Program-made: the position numbers and the translations under genes
Notes under the pieces: generated by a model
Database searches by the model: none
Seen by the model: the letters and a program-made list of their open reading frames with translations, nothing else
Told to the model about the DNA's origin: nothing
NCBI GenBank assembly: GCA_015063655.1
Contig: SVTU01000021.1
Span: 1-14,848 of the forward strand
DNA from: Oscillospiraceae bacterium
GTDB taxonomy: Bacteria; Bacillota; Clostridia; Oscillospirales; CAG-272
DNA length: 14,848 nt
Reading direction: 5' to 3'
In this document: positions 1 to 7,064 of the stretch, piece by piece
How positions within the stretch are numbered: position 1 is the first letter of the stretch
Layout: each line of letters begins with the position of its first letter

Positions 1-102
1 GATTGGCAATGCCAAAAGTCCGCTTCCTATGAGAATGGTCACGAGGAAGCTGAGCAATATGATCTGCGTGGTTGAAAGTGTGAATTTCTTTTTTCTAACC
101 AT
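1..102 (-). CDS. trkH: TrkH-family potassium uptake protein, N-terminal fragment
   Basis: Only the first 34 codons are in the window; the gene continues past the left edge. The start ATG (complement of 100-102) follows a GAGG ribosome binding site at 8 nt spacing. The peptide has a basic start (MVRKKK), then LSTTQIILLSF and a hydrophobic run ending in IGSGLLALPI. This matches the usual TrkH/KtrB opening, a short basic tail, an LSxxQ motif and a first membrane helix ending in LPI. The family forms the membrane channel subunit of Trk/Ktr potassium uptake and works with a cytoplasmic TrkA/KtrA regulator, which would be expected nearby but lies outside. The gene has its own consensus promoter and a hairpin leader. 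The assignment rests on a short stretch, so the subfamily is open. Confidence 0.8.
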   Translation of the reverse strand, partial: MVRKKKFTLSTTQIILLSFLVTILIGSGLLALPI

Positions 103-117
103 AAGATTTTCCTCTAA

Positions 118-162
118 AAAGCATAAAGGAACCAATGTCCTCTGCAGTCAGCTGGTTCCTTT
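118..162 (-). promoter_or_regulatory. Leader hairpin, possible attenuator, of trkH
   Basis: In the predicted trkH leader, AAAGGAACCA (complement of 153-162) can pair perfectly with TGGTTCCTTT (complement of 125-134) around an 18-nt loop containing CTGCAG. A run of five Ts (116-120) follows a few bases later and directly precedes the AGAGG ribosome binding site. The arrangement resembles an intrinsic terminator inside a 5' leader. Only about 14 nt lie between the predicted transcript start and the stem, too little for a known aptamer such as the c-di-AMP (ydaO) riboswitch. A protein-controlled attenuator or a simple stability hairpin are both possible. Confidence 0.5.
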
Positions 163-182
163 TATCCGCGTTATTTTTTATC

Positions 183-211
183 ATTATATCATGTTTTGCC
201 GTTTGTGTCAA
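183..211 (-). promoter_or_regulatory. Sigma-A type promoter of trkH
   Basis: On the minus strand TTGACA (complement of 206-211) and TATAAT (complement of 183-188) are separated by exactly 17 nt. Both hexamers match the housekeeping consensus fully. The predicted transcript start is near 176, giving a leader of about 74 nt before the trkH ATG. Confidence 0.85.
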
Positions 212-347
212 TATTTTTTACACAATTACTACCATCGCTATCTGCTTTATCAATTGGAATTTGACTATTTCTTTCTTTTCACAAGCTGCCTATTCATATA
301 TTTTGGATTGATCACGCAGATAGTCTGATGCGCCCGAGCTTTCACAT

Positions 348-390
348 TTGGCAAAACAAACAGGGAGATGCCCTCGGGGCATCTCCCTGT
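348..390 (-). terminator. Intrinsic terminator after the MFS gene
   Basis: A perfect 13-bp inverted repeat (361-373 with 377-389, loop 374-376), extendable by an A-T pair at 360/390, is followed on the minus strand by TTTGTTTTG. It lies about 58 nt past the MFS stop codon and should end the long minus-strand operon before the separate trkH promoter. Confidence 0.9.
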
Positions 391-448
391 ATGATATTTG
401 TCCTGTAGCAAATGAGGCATTTGGCTTTGCCAAGTAAGCTGTGTAACG

Positions 449-1774
449 TTAGCCCTTTTTCTTTGCCGCTTTTGCAAGGCAGGGGATCAGGGCAAGCATG
501 AGGAGTGAGAAGAGTGCTCCTGCCAAAAAGATCTCGGGGGCGGGGATATACTGCGTGGTCATGACGTCGGCAGATGCCAAATCGGGCAACGGGATGTTCA
601 TTGCCTTATTGATCCCGTTTCCGATCATGGGGCCTACGAGCATGGGGATCAGAACGCTGAACACCATGCGGATGCCCTGCAGCTTGCCCACCTCGCCCAC
701 GGGGGTATAGTCTCTTACCAGGGATCCGCAAAGGGCCGAGATCAGAATATATCCCGTGATCATCACAAAGCCCGCAACGCCAAAGGTCACGAGGCAGGCT
801 GTCTTGCTCATTCCTCTCGCCCAGTACATACCGAAAAGCCCTATCGAAAACACGGCTGAGGCAAGGTACAGCATGGTGTGCTTATTCTTTCTGTCGGACA
901 GTCTTGTCAGATAGAGATTGACGGCTGCACCAAGGATGATGGCGGCACCGAATACGATGCTGTACTCCAACACGGTAAACGAAAGGAAGGTTTTCATATA
1001 GATGATGAGATACGGCATGAAGATCTGGCAGGCGATGCCGTACACAAGCACCAGGCAAAGCGAGAGATAAAGAGGTGCGTTGCCCCGTATCACGCTTGGC
1101 TTAAAGCCGTAGAGTATATCCGAGAAGCGGCCGCTTCGCACCAGCGCGGGACTGTCCTTCAGCCTCAGAATACCGCATACACCGCACAGAGAAATGATGA
1201 TGCCGAGGCAGAGGAACATCATGGAGTAACCGATCATGTCCACGATCATGCCAAAGCCACCTGCCACGATGAGCATGGCCGCAAGGGGCAAAATGGAGAG
1301 CACGCCCTCCACCTTGCCGCGAAATGCGCTTGCCGTGTTGTCGGTGACCCATGCGTTAAAGCAGGCATCGTTGGCAGTAGAGCCGAAGAGCGTCATCACG
1401 CAATCTGCCGCAACAACGGCGCACAGCGTGATGGGAATGGCCCTATCTGCTCCGCAGCCGAGAAGCCTTTCGGTCAGCTCAGGGGACAAAAAGCCGAAGA
1501 GCGCCACGGTCACGCCCCAGATCACGTATCCCCAGGAGATAAAGCCCCTGCGGTTTCCTATCTTGTCGGAGAGCGTTCCCGCCACGAGCGTGGCAAGTGT
1601 TGCCACAATGCCGCTGAGCTGAACCATCAGCGTGACGGTGGAAAGAGAAGGGGAGACTGTCTCAAAGACAAACAGATTAAAATACATGTTTTCGACTGAC
1701 CAGGCGATCTGTCCGACAAGGCCGAACAGCACAAGGGCCAGCCATTCACTTTTTCCGAATCGTTTTTCGCTCAT
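449..1774 (-). CDS. MFS transporter linked to AcnX and the flavoprotein
   Basis: A 441-residue membrane protein with about 12 hydrophobic segments, the usual length for the major facilitator superfamily. The loop after the second segment carries a motif-A-like stretch, AGTLSDKIGNRRGF, at about residues 65-78. A weaker counterpart, TRLSDRKNKHTM, lies near residue 290. The start ATG has a GAGGTGA ribosome binding site at close spacing. It is the last gene of the run, 36 nt after the small AcnX subunit, and is followed by a strong terminator. Family membership is clear but neither substrate nor direction can be read. Position at the end of a dehydratase/reductase gene set suggests uptake of the pathway substrate or export of its product, which is inference. 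The C-terminus is lysine-rich (AKKKG). Confidence 0.9.
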   Translation of the reverse strand: MSEKRFGKSEWLALVLFGLVGQIAWSVENMYFNLFVFETVSPSLSTVTLMVQLSGIVATLATLVAGTLSDKIGNRRGFISWGYVIWGVTVALFGFLSPELTERLLGCGADRAIPITLCAVVAADCVMTLFGSTANDACFNAWVTDNTASAFRGKVEGVLSILPLAAMLIVAGGFGMIVDMIGYSMMFLCLGIIISLCGVCGILRLKDSPALVRSGRFSDILYGFKPSVIRGNAPLYLSLCLVLVYGIACQIFMPYLIIYMKTFLSFTVLEYSIVFGAAIILGAAVNLYLTRLSDRKNKHTMLYLASAVFSIGLFGMYWARGMSKTACLVTFGVAGFVMITGYILISALCGSLVRDYTPVGEVGKLQGIRMVFSVLIPMLVGPMIGNGINKAMNIPLPDLASADVMTTQYIPAPEIFLAGALFSLLMLALIPCLAKAAKKKG

Positions 1775-1810
1775 ACGTCACCTCGAAGCATACGTGCTGC
1801 TGCCCTTCGG

Positions 1811-2254
1811 TCATACCACCTCAACGACACCGTTTTCCTTAACGGTGATCGTCATGCCGTCCCGGACGTAGCTGAGGAATTCGTCGCCAAGCCCGTCTAC
1901 AACGGGCATGGTGACGCCATCCACCCATACGTCGGCCAACACCGCTCCGGCCGCTGCCAGTGAATCGATATGGTTGGCAAACAGCATGCAGGCGGGATTC
2001 TTTTCCATGGCACAGGCGCAATACAGCACAAGACCACCCGTGGTCGAGCCAATGGTTTGCGGCAGGCAAAGGGCCTTGCCGATCAGGGGCTTGCCGTAAA
2101 GCTCCTGATTGCTCTGGTCGCCGCACTTGACCTCCTTGTCGCCGAACTGCAGAGCCATCTGGAAGGATGCCAGGGTATTAAAGCCCTCCTTGGTGACGAC
2201 CGCCTCGGCGGTCACCTCCCCGGGGGTTACCACTCTTCCTTGAAACTGTTTCAT
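1811..2254 (-). CDS. Aconitase X small (swivel) subunit, DUF126 family
   Basis: A 147-residue protein matching the small swivelling subunit of aconitase X. Visible signatures are GKPLIGKALCLPQTIGSTTGG (about residues 54-74), corresponding to the family's LP-x-GSSSG loop with a candidate catalytic serine at 70, then an ANHIDSLAAAGAVLADV stretch and a C-terminal beta-rich segment ending GMTITVKENGVVEVV. In two-subunit AcnX enzymes this domain closes over the active site of the large subunit. Its ATG overlaps the large-subunit stop codon (ATGA), so translation is likely coupled and the subunits made in equal amount. Characterised family members dehydrate cis-3-hydroxy-L-proline (bacteria) or mevalonate 5-phosphate (archaea). 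The substrate here is unknown. Confidence 0.88.
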   Translation of the reverse strand: MKQFQGRVVTPGEVTAEAVVTKEGFNTLASFQMALQFGDKEVKCGDQSNQELYGKPLIGKALCLPQTIGSTTGGLVLYCACAMEKNPACMLFANHIDSLAAAGAVLADVWVDGVTMPVVDGLGDEFLSYVRDGMTITVKENGVVEVV

Positions 2255-3528
2255 TTGTTCTTACCTCCCGTGATCGTTTTGAGGATCTCCTCGTCTGTGT
2301 CATAGCGTGCGCTCGTGTATGTACGGAGCTTATTAGAGGACGTGATAACGGGCATCTTCTTACACAGTGGGTTGTTCATATACATCAGCGGGCAGATGTA
2401 CGAGGTGATGACGCCCGTTGCCTTCAGGCGAGCGGCATATTCCGTCTTTTCAAAGGCCTGCAGTACGGCAGGGGCGGCGGTGAAGACGGTCTTGACCGTC
2501 ACCTTCTTCTTGCCGTTCTTCTTCAGCTCGTTTTCCACGTTGACCGTCCAGGTCTTCAGCTGTTCAAGCGAGAGGTGCGGACAGCCCACAAAGCAAAGCT
2601 TGGGGGCGGCATCGGGGTTCTTCCAGATAACGGGATAGCTGTCCTTCACTCTTTGCAGCTCCTCGTCGTCGATCACGTATTCCTTCGCTCCCTCGGCGAT
2701 CAGGCTTTCGCCAAGCTCCACGGCCTCGGGGGTAAGTCCCTCGATGTGGTAAAGCCCCACGGCACCGTTGGAGGCGGTGGCGGCACCGAAATCCTTGAGG
2801 TAGGCGCAAGCGGCGTCATTCAGCTCGTTGCCGAGCCACGTATCAAGCCCCACCACGTAGGGGACGTCCTCCATCACCTTCATGCCGATGGCAGAGCCGA
2901 GAAGCTGTGCCTCGGGCTTTTTGGTGGTTTGGATCTTAACGACCCAGGTGGCCTTTCTGCCCTCGTCCGTGAGAAGCCCGAAATAGGGCACGTAGCCCAC
3001 GATCGAGCCCATGATATCGATGATGCCCGAATTACGGTTGCAGCGTGCGCCAAGCACGGAGTTGGCGTAAACCACGGCGCTGGACTCAGCCCAGGACAGC
3101 ACGTCACCCTTCTTGGGCTTGTTGCCGACCTCGTCCATGTAGCAGGTGCAGGTGAAGGCGTTTTGATCCATCAGACCGAGCCTCTTGAGCTGATCCTCGT
3201 AAAAATCCTGCTTGGTATACATAAACTTGTTAAACACAAGATTTTGCAGGGCGTTGGCGGGGACGTTCTTATCGAGCGGACGGGGGTCGACCGAGAAGGT
3301 CTGCTCGGAGCATACGTCCGCATCCAACAGCTTTTGCATCAGATCGTACACGGGGGACATGACCTTAAGGCCAAAGGAGGTCACTAAGTGATTGTGCTTT
3401 GAAGTGATCGGCACGAGCTTTTCCGCCTCAAACGCATCGCCGTACATCACGAGCGTTTTCATGACCTTGGCAAGCGTTTCTCCCTGCGCACCGTCAAGGA
3501 TCGCCTGTTGTTCTTTTGTTAGTATCAT
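2251..3528 (-). CDS. Aconitase X large (catalytic) subunit, DUF521 family
   Basis: A 425-residue protein recognisable as the AcnX catalytic subunit. Evidence is the pair TCTC (Cys127, Cys129), the block WAESSAVVYANSVLGARCNR (residues 146-165), the GCPHLSLEQL motif (Cys316), a late CP cysteine (Cys379) and a closing TSSNKLRTY block where other members have a T-x-SxK-x-x-x-Y motif. Family enzymes are iron-sulfur dehydratases acting on hydroxy acids or hydroxyproline. An ATG two codons upstream (3534) is in frame but sits almost on the GGAG ribosome binding site; the ATG at 3528 has 7 nt spacing and was chosen. The N-terminal third looks divergent, with TSKHNH near residue 42 and SVDPRPLDK near 79 instead of blocks I recall as typical. 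The gene lies 12 nt after the flavoprotein stop and overlaps the small subunit by 4 nt. Confidence 0.88.
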   Translation of the reverse strand: MILTKEQQAILDGAQGETLAKVMKTLVMYGDAFEAEKLVPITSKHNHLVTSFGLKVMSPVYDLMQKLLDADVCSEQTFSVDPRPLDKNVPANALQNLVFNKFMYTKQDFYEDQLKRLGLMDQNAFTCTCYMDEVGNKPKKGDVLSWAESSAVVYANSVLGARCNRNSGIIDIMGSIVGYVPYFGLLTDEGRKATWVVKIQTTKKPEAQLLGSAIGMKVMEDVPYVVGLDTWLGNELNDAACAYLKDFGAATASNGAVGLYHIEGLTPEAVELGESLIAEGAKEYVIDDEELQRVKDSYPVIWKNPDAAPKLCFVGCPHLSLEQLKTWTVNVENELKKNGKKKVTVKTVFTAAPAVLQAFEKTEYAARLKATGVITSYICPLMYMNNPLCKKMPVITSSNKLRTYTSARYDTDEEILKTITGGKNK

Positions 3529-3540
3529 ATTCATTCTCCT

Positions 3541-5610
3541 TTATAGCTTCATGCAAACGCTCCAAGCACCCCAAATAACGGTGCGGAGGTTGCCGACCTT
3601 ATCGGCATCGCCGATCACGTGGATATGCTTGCCCTTGGCGGCAAGAGGGGACGGGCGATAGCCCACCGAGAGGATCACGGAATCGGCCTTAACGGTAAAG
3701 GCGTTTCCTTCCTTATCCTTCAAAAGGACACAGTCCTTTTGGATTTCAGAGAGCGAGGTCTCAAGATAGACGGGGACCTTGTTGGTCTTGAAGAAGTCAC
3801 GCAGGAAGCTGGTATTGGCCAGGCAAATGCCCTTGGTGGTGATGAGGTCGTCCTGCAGCTCCACGATGACGGGCTTTTTGCCCTGCAGGTAGAGATCGTA
3901 GGCGATCTCACAGCCCGTCAGTCCGCCGCCGATGACGGCCACGTTCTCACCAACGGTCTTGTTGCCGAGCAGGTAATCCACAGCCTCGGTGGCGGTGTCT
4001 GCGCCCTTGACGGGAATGGTTCGTGCCACAGCACCCGTTGCCACGATGATCTCATCGGCCTCGAGGGCGGAGATATCCTTGATTTCGGTATTCAGCTTGA
4101 CGGTGATAGGGTGCTTGCTAAGCTCTCGGATGTACCATGCGATCAAGGCTCTGTCCTTTTCCTTAAAGGAGGGAGCGGCTGCCGCAAGGAACACGCCACC
4201 GAGCTTGTCGGATTTTTCATAGAGCGTTACGCTATGACCTCGCTTGGCGCACACGATAGCGGCCTCCATGCCGCCGATGCCGCCGCCGATGACGGCGATG
4301 CGCTTCTGCTTTTTGGCGGGCTCGATGTAATACTTCTTCGACTGCATGGTTTCGGGATTGAGCGCACAGCGGGCAAGCCCCATCGTATCGGTGAGATCCT
4401 GCGTGTTGGCATGTCCCTTGGAGGAGGAGAAGTTGAAGCAGCCGCTGTGGCAGCAGATGCAGGGCTTGATGTCCTCCAATCTGTCCTCAAGGAGCTTGGT
4501 GACCCATGCGGGGTCAACGAGGAATTGGCGGGCAACGCCAACGGCGTCGATCCTGCCCTCGGCCACGGCCTTAGCACCCGTTTCCATATCCATTCGTCCC
4601 GCACATACCACGGGAATATCCACAAACTGCTTGATATGGGCCACATCCTCAAGGTTACAGCTTTCGGGCATATACATCGGCGGATGCGCCCAATACCAGG
4701 AGTCGTACGTGCCGTTGTCGGCGTTGAGCATATCGTAGCCCGCCTCTTGCAGATAGCGGGCGGCCTTTTCGGATTCCGCCATGGAGCGGCCTACCTCGGT
4801 GTAGACCTCGCCCGGCATAGCGCCCTCGCAAAAGCCCTTCATCTTGGACTCAACGGAGTAGCGGAGAGATACGGGATAGTCGCTTCCGCACGCTGCCTTG
4901 ATGGCCTTTACCACCTCGGTGGCAAAGCGGTAGCGGTTTTCAAAGCTTCCGCCGTACTCGTCGGTACGCTTGTTGAAGAATTCCATGGAGAACTGATCCA
5001 GCAGATAGCCCTCATGCACGGCGTGGACCTCCACGCCGTCAACGCCTGCATCACGGCAGAGCTTGGCGGTCTTAGCAAACGCCTCGATGATCTCATGGAT
5101 CTGCTCCACCGTCATTTCGGGGCATTCGATGTCATGTGCCCAGCGAGAGGGCTGAGGAGAGGGAGAGGCAAGCTCGTGGCTCGTGTCCAAAATGGGCTTC
5201 AGCAGGGTGCGGGTGACCTTGTTTTTGTGCAGGGGCGCAACAAGCTCGGTGATCGCCCAGGAGCGGCCCATGCCTGCTGTGAGCTGAATGAAGAGTTTAG
5301 CACCCGTTTTATGGATCTCGTCCATAAAGACCTTCAGCTCCTCAAACATCTTTTCGTTCTGCCAGAGCCATTTGCCCCAAAACGTGTCACGCAGAGGGGC
5401 GATGCCGGGGATAATAAGACCGACGTTGTTGTTTGCTCTTTCCAAAAAGAGCTTGGCGGCCTCCTTGTCAAAATGACAGCCCGTCAGCTCAAACCAGCCG
5501 AAGAGCGAGGTGCCGCCCATGGGACACATCACAATTCGGTTTTTGATCTCCACGTTGCCGATCCGCCAGGGGGTAAATAACGCTTCGTACCTTTCGTCCA
5601 GCTTGTTCAT
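3541..5610 (-). CDS. NADH:flavin oxidoreductase, OYE / dienoyl-CoA reductase type, with Fe-S cluster
   Basis: A 689-residue, three-part flavoenzyme. Residues about 8-375 form an FMN-binding Old Yellow Enzyme barrel opening with LFTPWRIGNVEIKNRIVMCPM. It carries the His pair HAVHEGYLLDQF (His196, His199), then NKRTDEYGGS and a GVARQFLVDP phosphate-binding end. Cys384, Cys387, Cys391 and Cys415 match the four ligands of the [4Fe-4S] cluster in 2,4-dienoyl-CoA reductase (FadH) and BaiCD/BaiH. The C-terminal half has two nucleotide-binding folds, VIGGGIGG (440-447, FAD) and VIGGGLTG (559-566, NAD(P)H), and a late VIGDAD FAD contact. Relatives pass electrons from NAD(P)H through FAD and Fe-S to FMN and reduce activated C=C bonds. 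Soluble and cytoplasmic. It lies directly upstream of the AcnX genes and 67 nt after the aldehyde dehydrogenase, in an AT-rich gap without a convincing promoter. Its substrate is unknown. Confidence 0.9.
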   Translation of the reverse strand: MNKLDERYEALFTPWRIGNVEIKNRIVMCPMGGTSLFGWFELTGCHFDKEAAKLFLERANNNVGLIIPGIAPLRDTFWGKWLWQNEKMFEELKVFMDEIHKTGAKLFIQLTAGMGRSWAITELVAPLHKNKVTRTLLKPILDTSHELASPSPQPSRWAHDIECPEMTVEQIHEIIEAFAKTAKLCRDAGVDGVEVHAVHEGYLLDQFSMEFFNKRTDEYGGSFENRYRFATEVVKAIKAACGSDYPVSLRYSVESKMKGFCEGAMPGEVYTEVGRSMAESEKAARYLQEAGYDMLNADNGTYDSWYWAHPPMYMPESCNLEDVAHIKQFVDIPVVCAGRMDMETGAKAVAEGRIDAVGVARQFLVDPAWVTKLLEDRLEDIKPCICCHSGCFNFSSSKGHANTQDLTDTMGLARCALNPETMQSKKYYIEPAKKQKRIAVIGGGIGGMEAAIVCAKRGHSVTLYEKSDKLGGVFLAAAAPSFKEKDRALIAWYIRELSKHPITVKLNTEIKDISALEADEIIVATGAVARTIPVKGADTATEAVDYLLGNKTVGENVAVIGGGLTGCEIAYDLYLQGKKPVIVELQDDLITTKGICLANTSFLRDFFKTNKVPVYLETSLSEIQKDCVLLKDKEGNAFTVKADSVILSVGYRPSPLAAKGKHIHVIGDADKVGNLRTVIWGAWSVCMKL

Positions 5611-5677
5611 AGAAAACCGTTCCTTTCAAATATATATTGATTTTTTTGACATATTGAGGAAAAAGGGAGAGGGGTGC

Positions 5678-7060
5678 TCAGCGCAGAAACAGCCGAATAA
5701 GCCTTTCATACAGCTTGCTTATGTAGGGCTGATAGCGCATGGGCAGATCAAGCCAAGTGCTCTTGCTCACCATAGACTTGCTGTGGGAGAAGGCCTCGAA
5801 GCCGTCCCTGCCGTGGTATGCGCCCATACCGCTCTCCCCCACACCGCCAAAGCCCATGCGGCTTGTGGCCAGGTGAATGATCACGTCGTTGATACAGCCG
5901 CCGCCAAAGGACAGCTCGGTGTTCACTTTTTGTACGTGCTTTCGGTTGCTTGTAAAGAGATAGAGAGCCAGGGGCTTTTCCTTGGTCTTCAGGTTGTTCA
6001 CCACTGCATCAAAATCGTCATAGGTGAGGATCGGCAGGATCGGACCGAAGATCTCCTCACCCATCACGGCATCGTCATAGGTAACGCCGTCCATCACGGT
6101 GGGGGCAATCTGGCGGGCGTCGGCGTTGACGTTGCCGCCGCAGACGACCTTATCCCGATCGATCAGCCCGCAAAGGCGTGCAAAATGCTTTTCGTTGATG
6201 ATCTTGCCGTAGTGTGCATTGGCGAGTGGGTCGTCTCCGTACTGCTTTCGGATCTCGTCTGTGATCGCTCTGAGCAGGGCGTCCTTGGCCGATCGCTCGC
6301 AAAGAACGTAGTCGGGGGCAACGCAGGTCTGTCCGCAGTTGAGAAATTTTCCAAAAACGATGCGCTTGGCGGCAAGGGGAATGTTGGCACTTGCCTCAAC
6401 GATGCAGGGACTTTTTCCGCCAAGCTCCAGCACGGCAGGGGTCAGATGCTCGGCGGTGCGGCGAAGCACCTCCTTGCCCACGGTCTGGCTGCCCGTGAAA
6501 AATACAAGGTCGAACGTCTGCTCAAGCAGAGCGGTGTTTTCGGCTCGGCCGCCCGTGACCACCGCTACGTATTCGGGCGGGAAGCACTCCTTGATGATCT
6601 GCTCCACGATCTTGGCTGTGGCGGGGGCATAGGCACTCGGCTTGACGATGGCGGTGTTGCCCGCGGCAATGGCATCCGTCAACGGCTCCAGCGTGAGCAG
6701 CAGGGGATAATTCCAGGGGCTCATGATCAGCGTGCATCCGTATGGCACAGGCTGTCTGTAGCTGCGGGCAGGGAACTGAGCCAAGGGGGTGCGCACGGCA
6801 TGCTTGCGGGAAAAACGCTTTGTGTGCCTGATCATATAGGAAAGCTCGGTCAGCACAAGGCCGCTCTCACACATAAAGCCCTCGTAGCGGCTTTTACCAA
6901 GGTCGCTTTGCAGGGCCTCGGCAATGCTTGCCTCATGCCGTTTGACCGATGCATACAGCCTTTTGAGCTGTTGGATGCGAAAGGCGACGGGCAGGGTGGC
7001 ACCGCTTCTGAAATAGGCACGCTGCTGCTCCAGCAGGTGCTGTATTTCCTGATGTGTCAT
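5678..7060 (-). CDS. Aldehyde dehydrogenase, class 3 (fatty/aromatic aldehyde) type
   Basis: A 460-residue NAD(P)+-dependent aldehyde dehydrogenase. The length and motifs fit the short class-3 branch (mammalian ALDH3, Bacillus YwdH). They include SPWNYPL (about 114-120), KPSAYAP (about 140-146), the nucleotide-binding FFTGS (187-191), general base Glu212 in LELGGKSP, and the nucleophile Cys246 in NCGQTCVAP. GEEIFGPILPI follows later. The enzyme oxidises aldehydes to carboxylates. The reading frame is open to 7186, inside the upstream MATE gene, but the ATG at 7060 has an AGGAG site at 8 nt spacing and begins where family similarity begins. It starts 4 nt after the MATE stop, so the two are probably co-transcribed. 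Unlike many eukaryotic class-3 enzymes it has no clear C-terminal membrane anchor. The substrate cannot be read. Confidence 0.92.
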   Translation of the reverse strand: MTHQEIQHLLEQQRAYFRSGATLPVAFRIQQLKRLYASVKRHEASIAEALQSDLGKSRYEGFMCESGLVLTELSYMIRHTKRFSRKHAVRTPLAQFPARSYRQPVPYGCTLIMSPWNYPLLLTLEPLTDAIAAGNTAIVKPSAYAPATAKIVEQIIKECFPPEYVAVVTGGRAENTALLEQTFDLVFFTGSQTVGKEVLRRTAEHLTPAVLELGGKSPCIVEASANIPLAAKRIVFGKFLNCGQTCVAPDYVLCERSAKDALLRAITDEIRKQYGDDPLANAHYGKIINEKHFARLCGLIDRDKVVCGGNVNADARQIAPTVMDGVTYDDAVMGEEIFGPILPILTYDDFDAVVNNLKTKEKPLALYLFTSNRKHVQKVNTELSFGGGCINDVIIHLATSRMGFGGVGESGMGAYHGRDGFEAFSHSKSMVSKSTWLDLPMRYQPYISKLYERLIRLFLR

Positions 7061-7064
7061 AGGC

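Noticed and set aside
125..162. The trkH leader hairpin as a second T-box, since it shares TGCAGAGGAC with the aroF T-box terminator
   Set aside because: The leader is far too short for Stem I and lacks the T-box sequence. The shared ten bases are probably chance.
29..328. A 99-codon plus-strand open frame in the trkH upstream region
   Set aside because: AT-rich low-complexity translation. It crosses the trkH start, promoter and leader hairpin on the other strand and has no convincing ribosome binding site.
265..477. A 70-codon minus-strand open frame at the end of the MFS gene
   Set aside because: It runs through the strong terminator hairpin at 360-390 and shows no family features.
3619..5580. 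A 653-codon open frame on the plus strand, antisense to the flavoprotein gene
   Set aside because: The translation is rich in His, Gly and Asp with no recognisable domain. It mirrors codon bias of the real gene on the other strand, whose cofactor motifs are all intact.
5611..5677. A promoter directly before the flavoprotein gene
   Set aside because: TATATT-like bases are present but no -35 hexamer lies at a suitable distance, so it is left unannotated.
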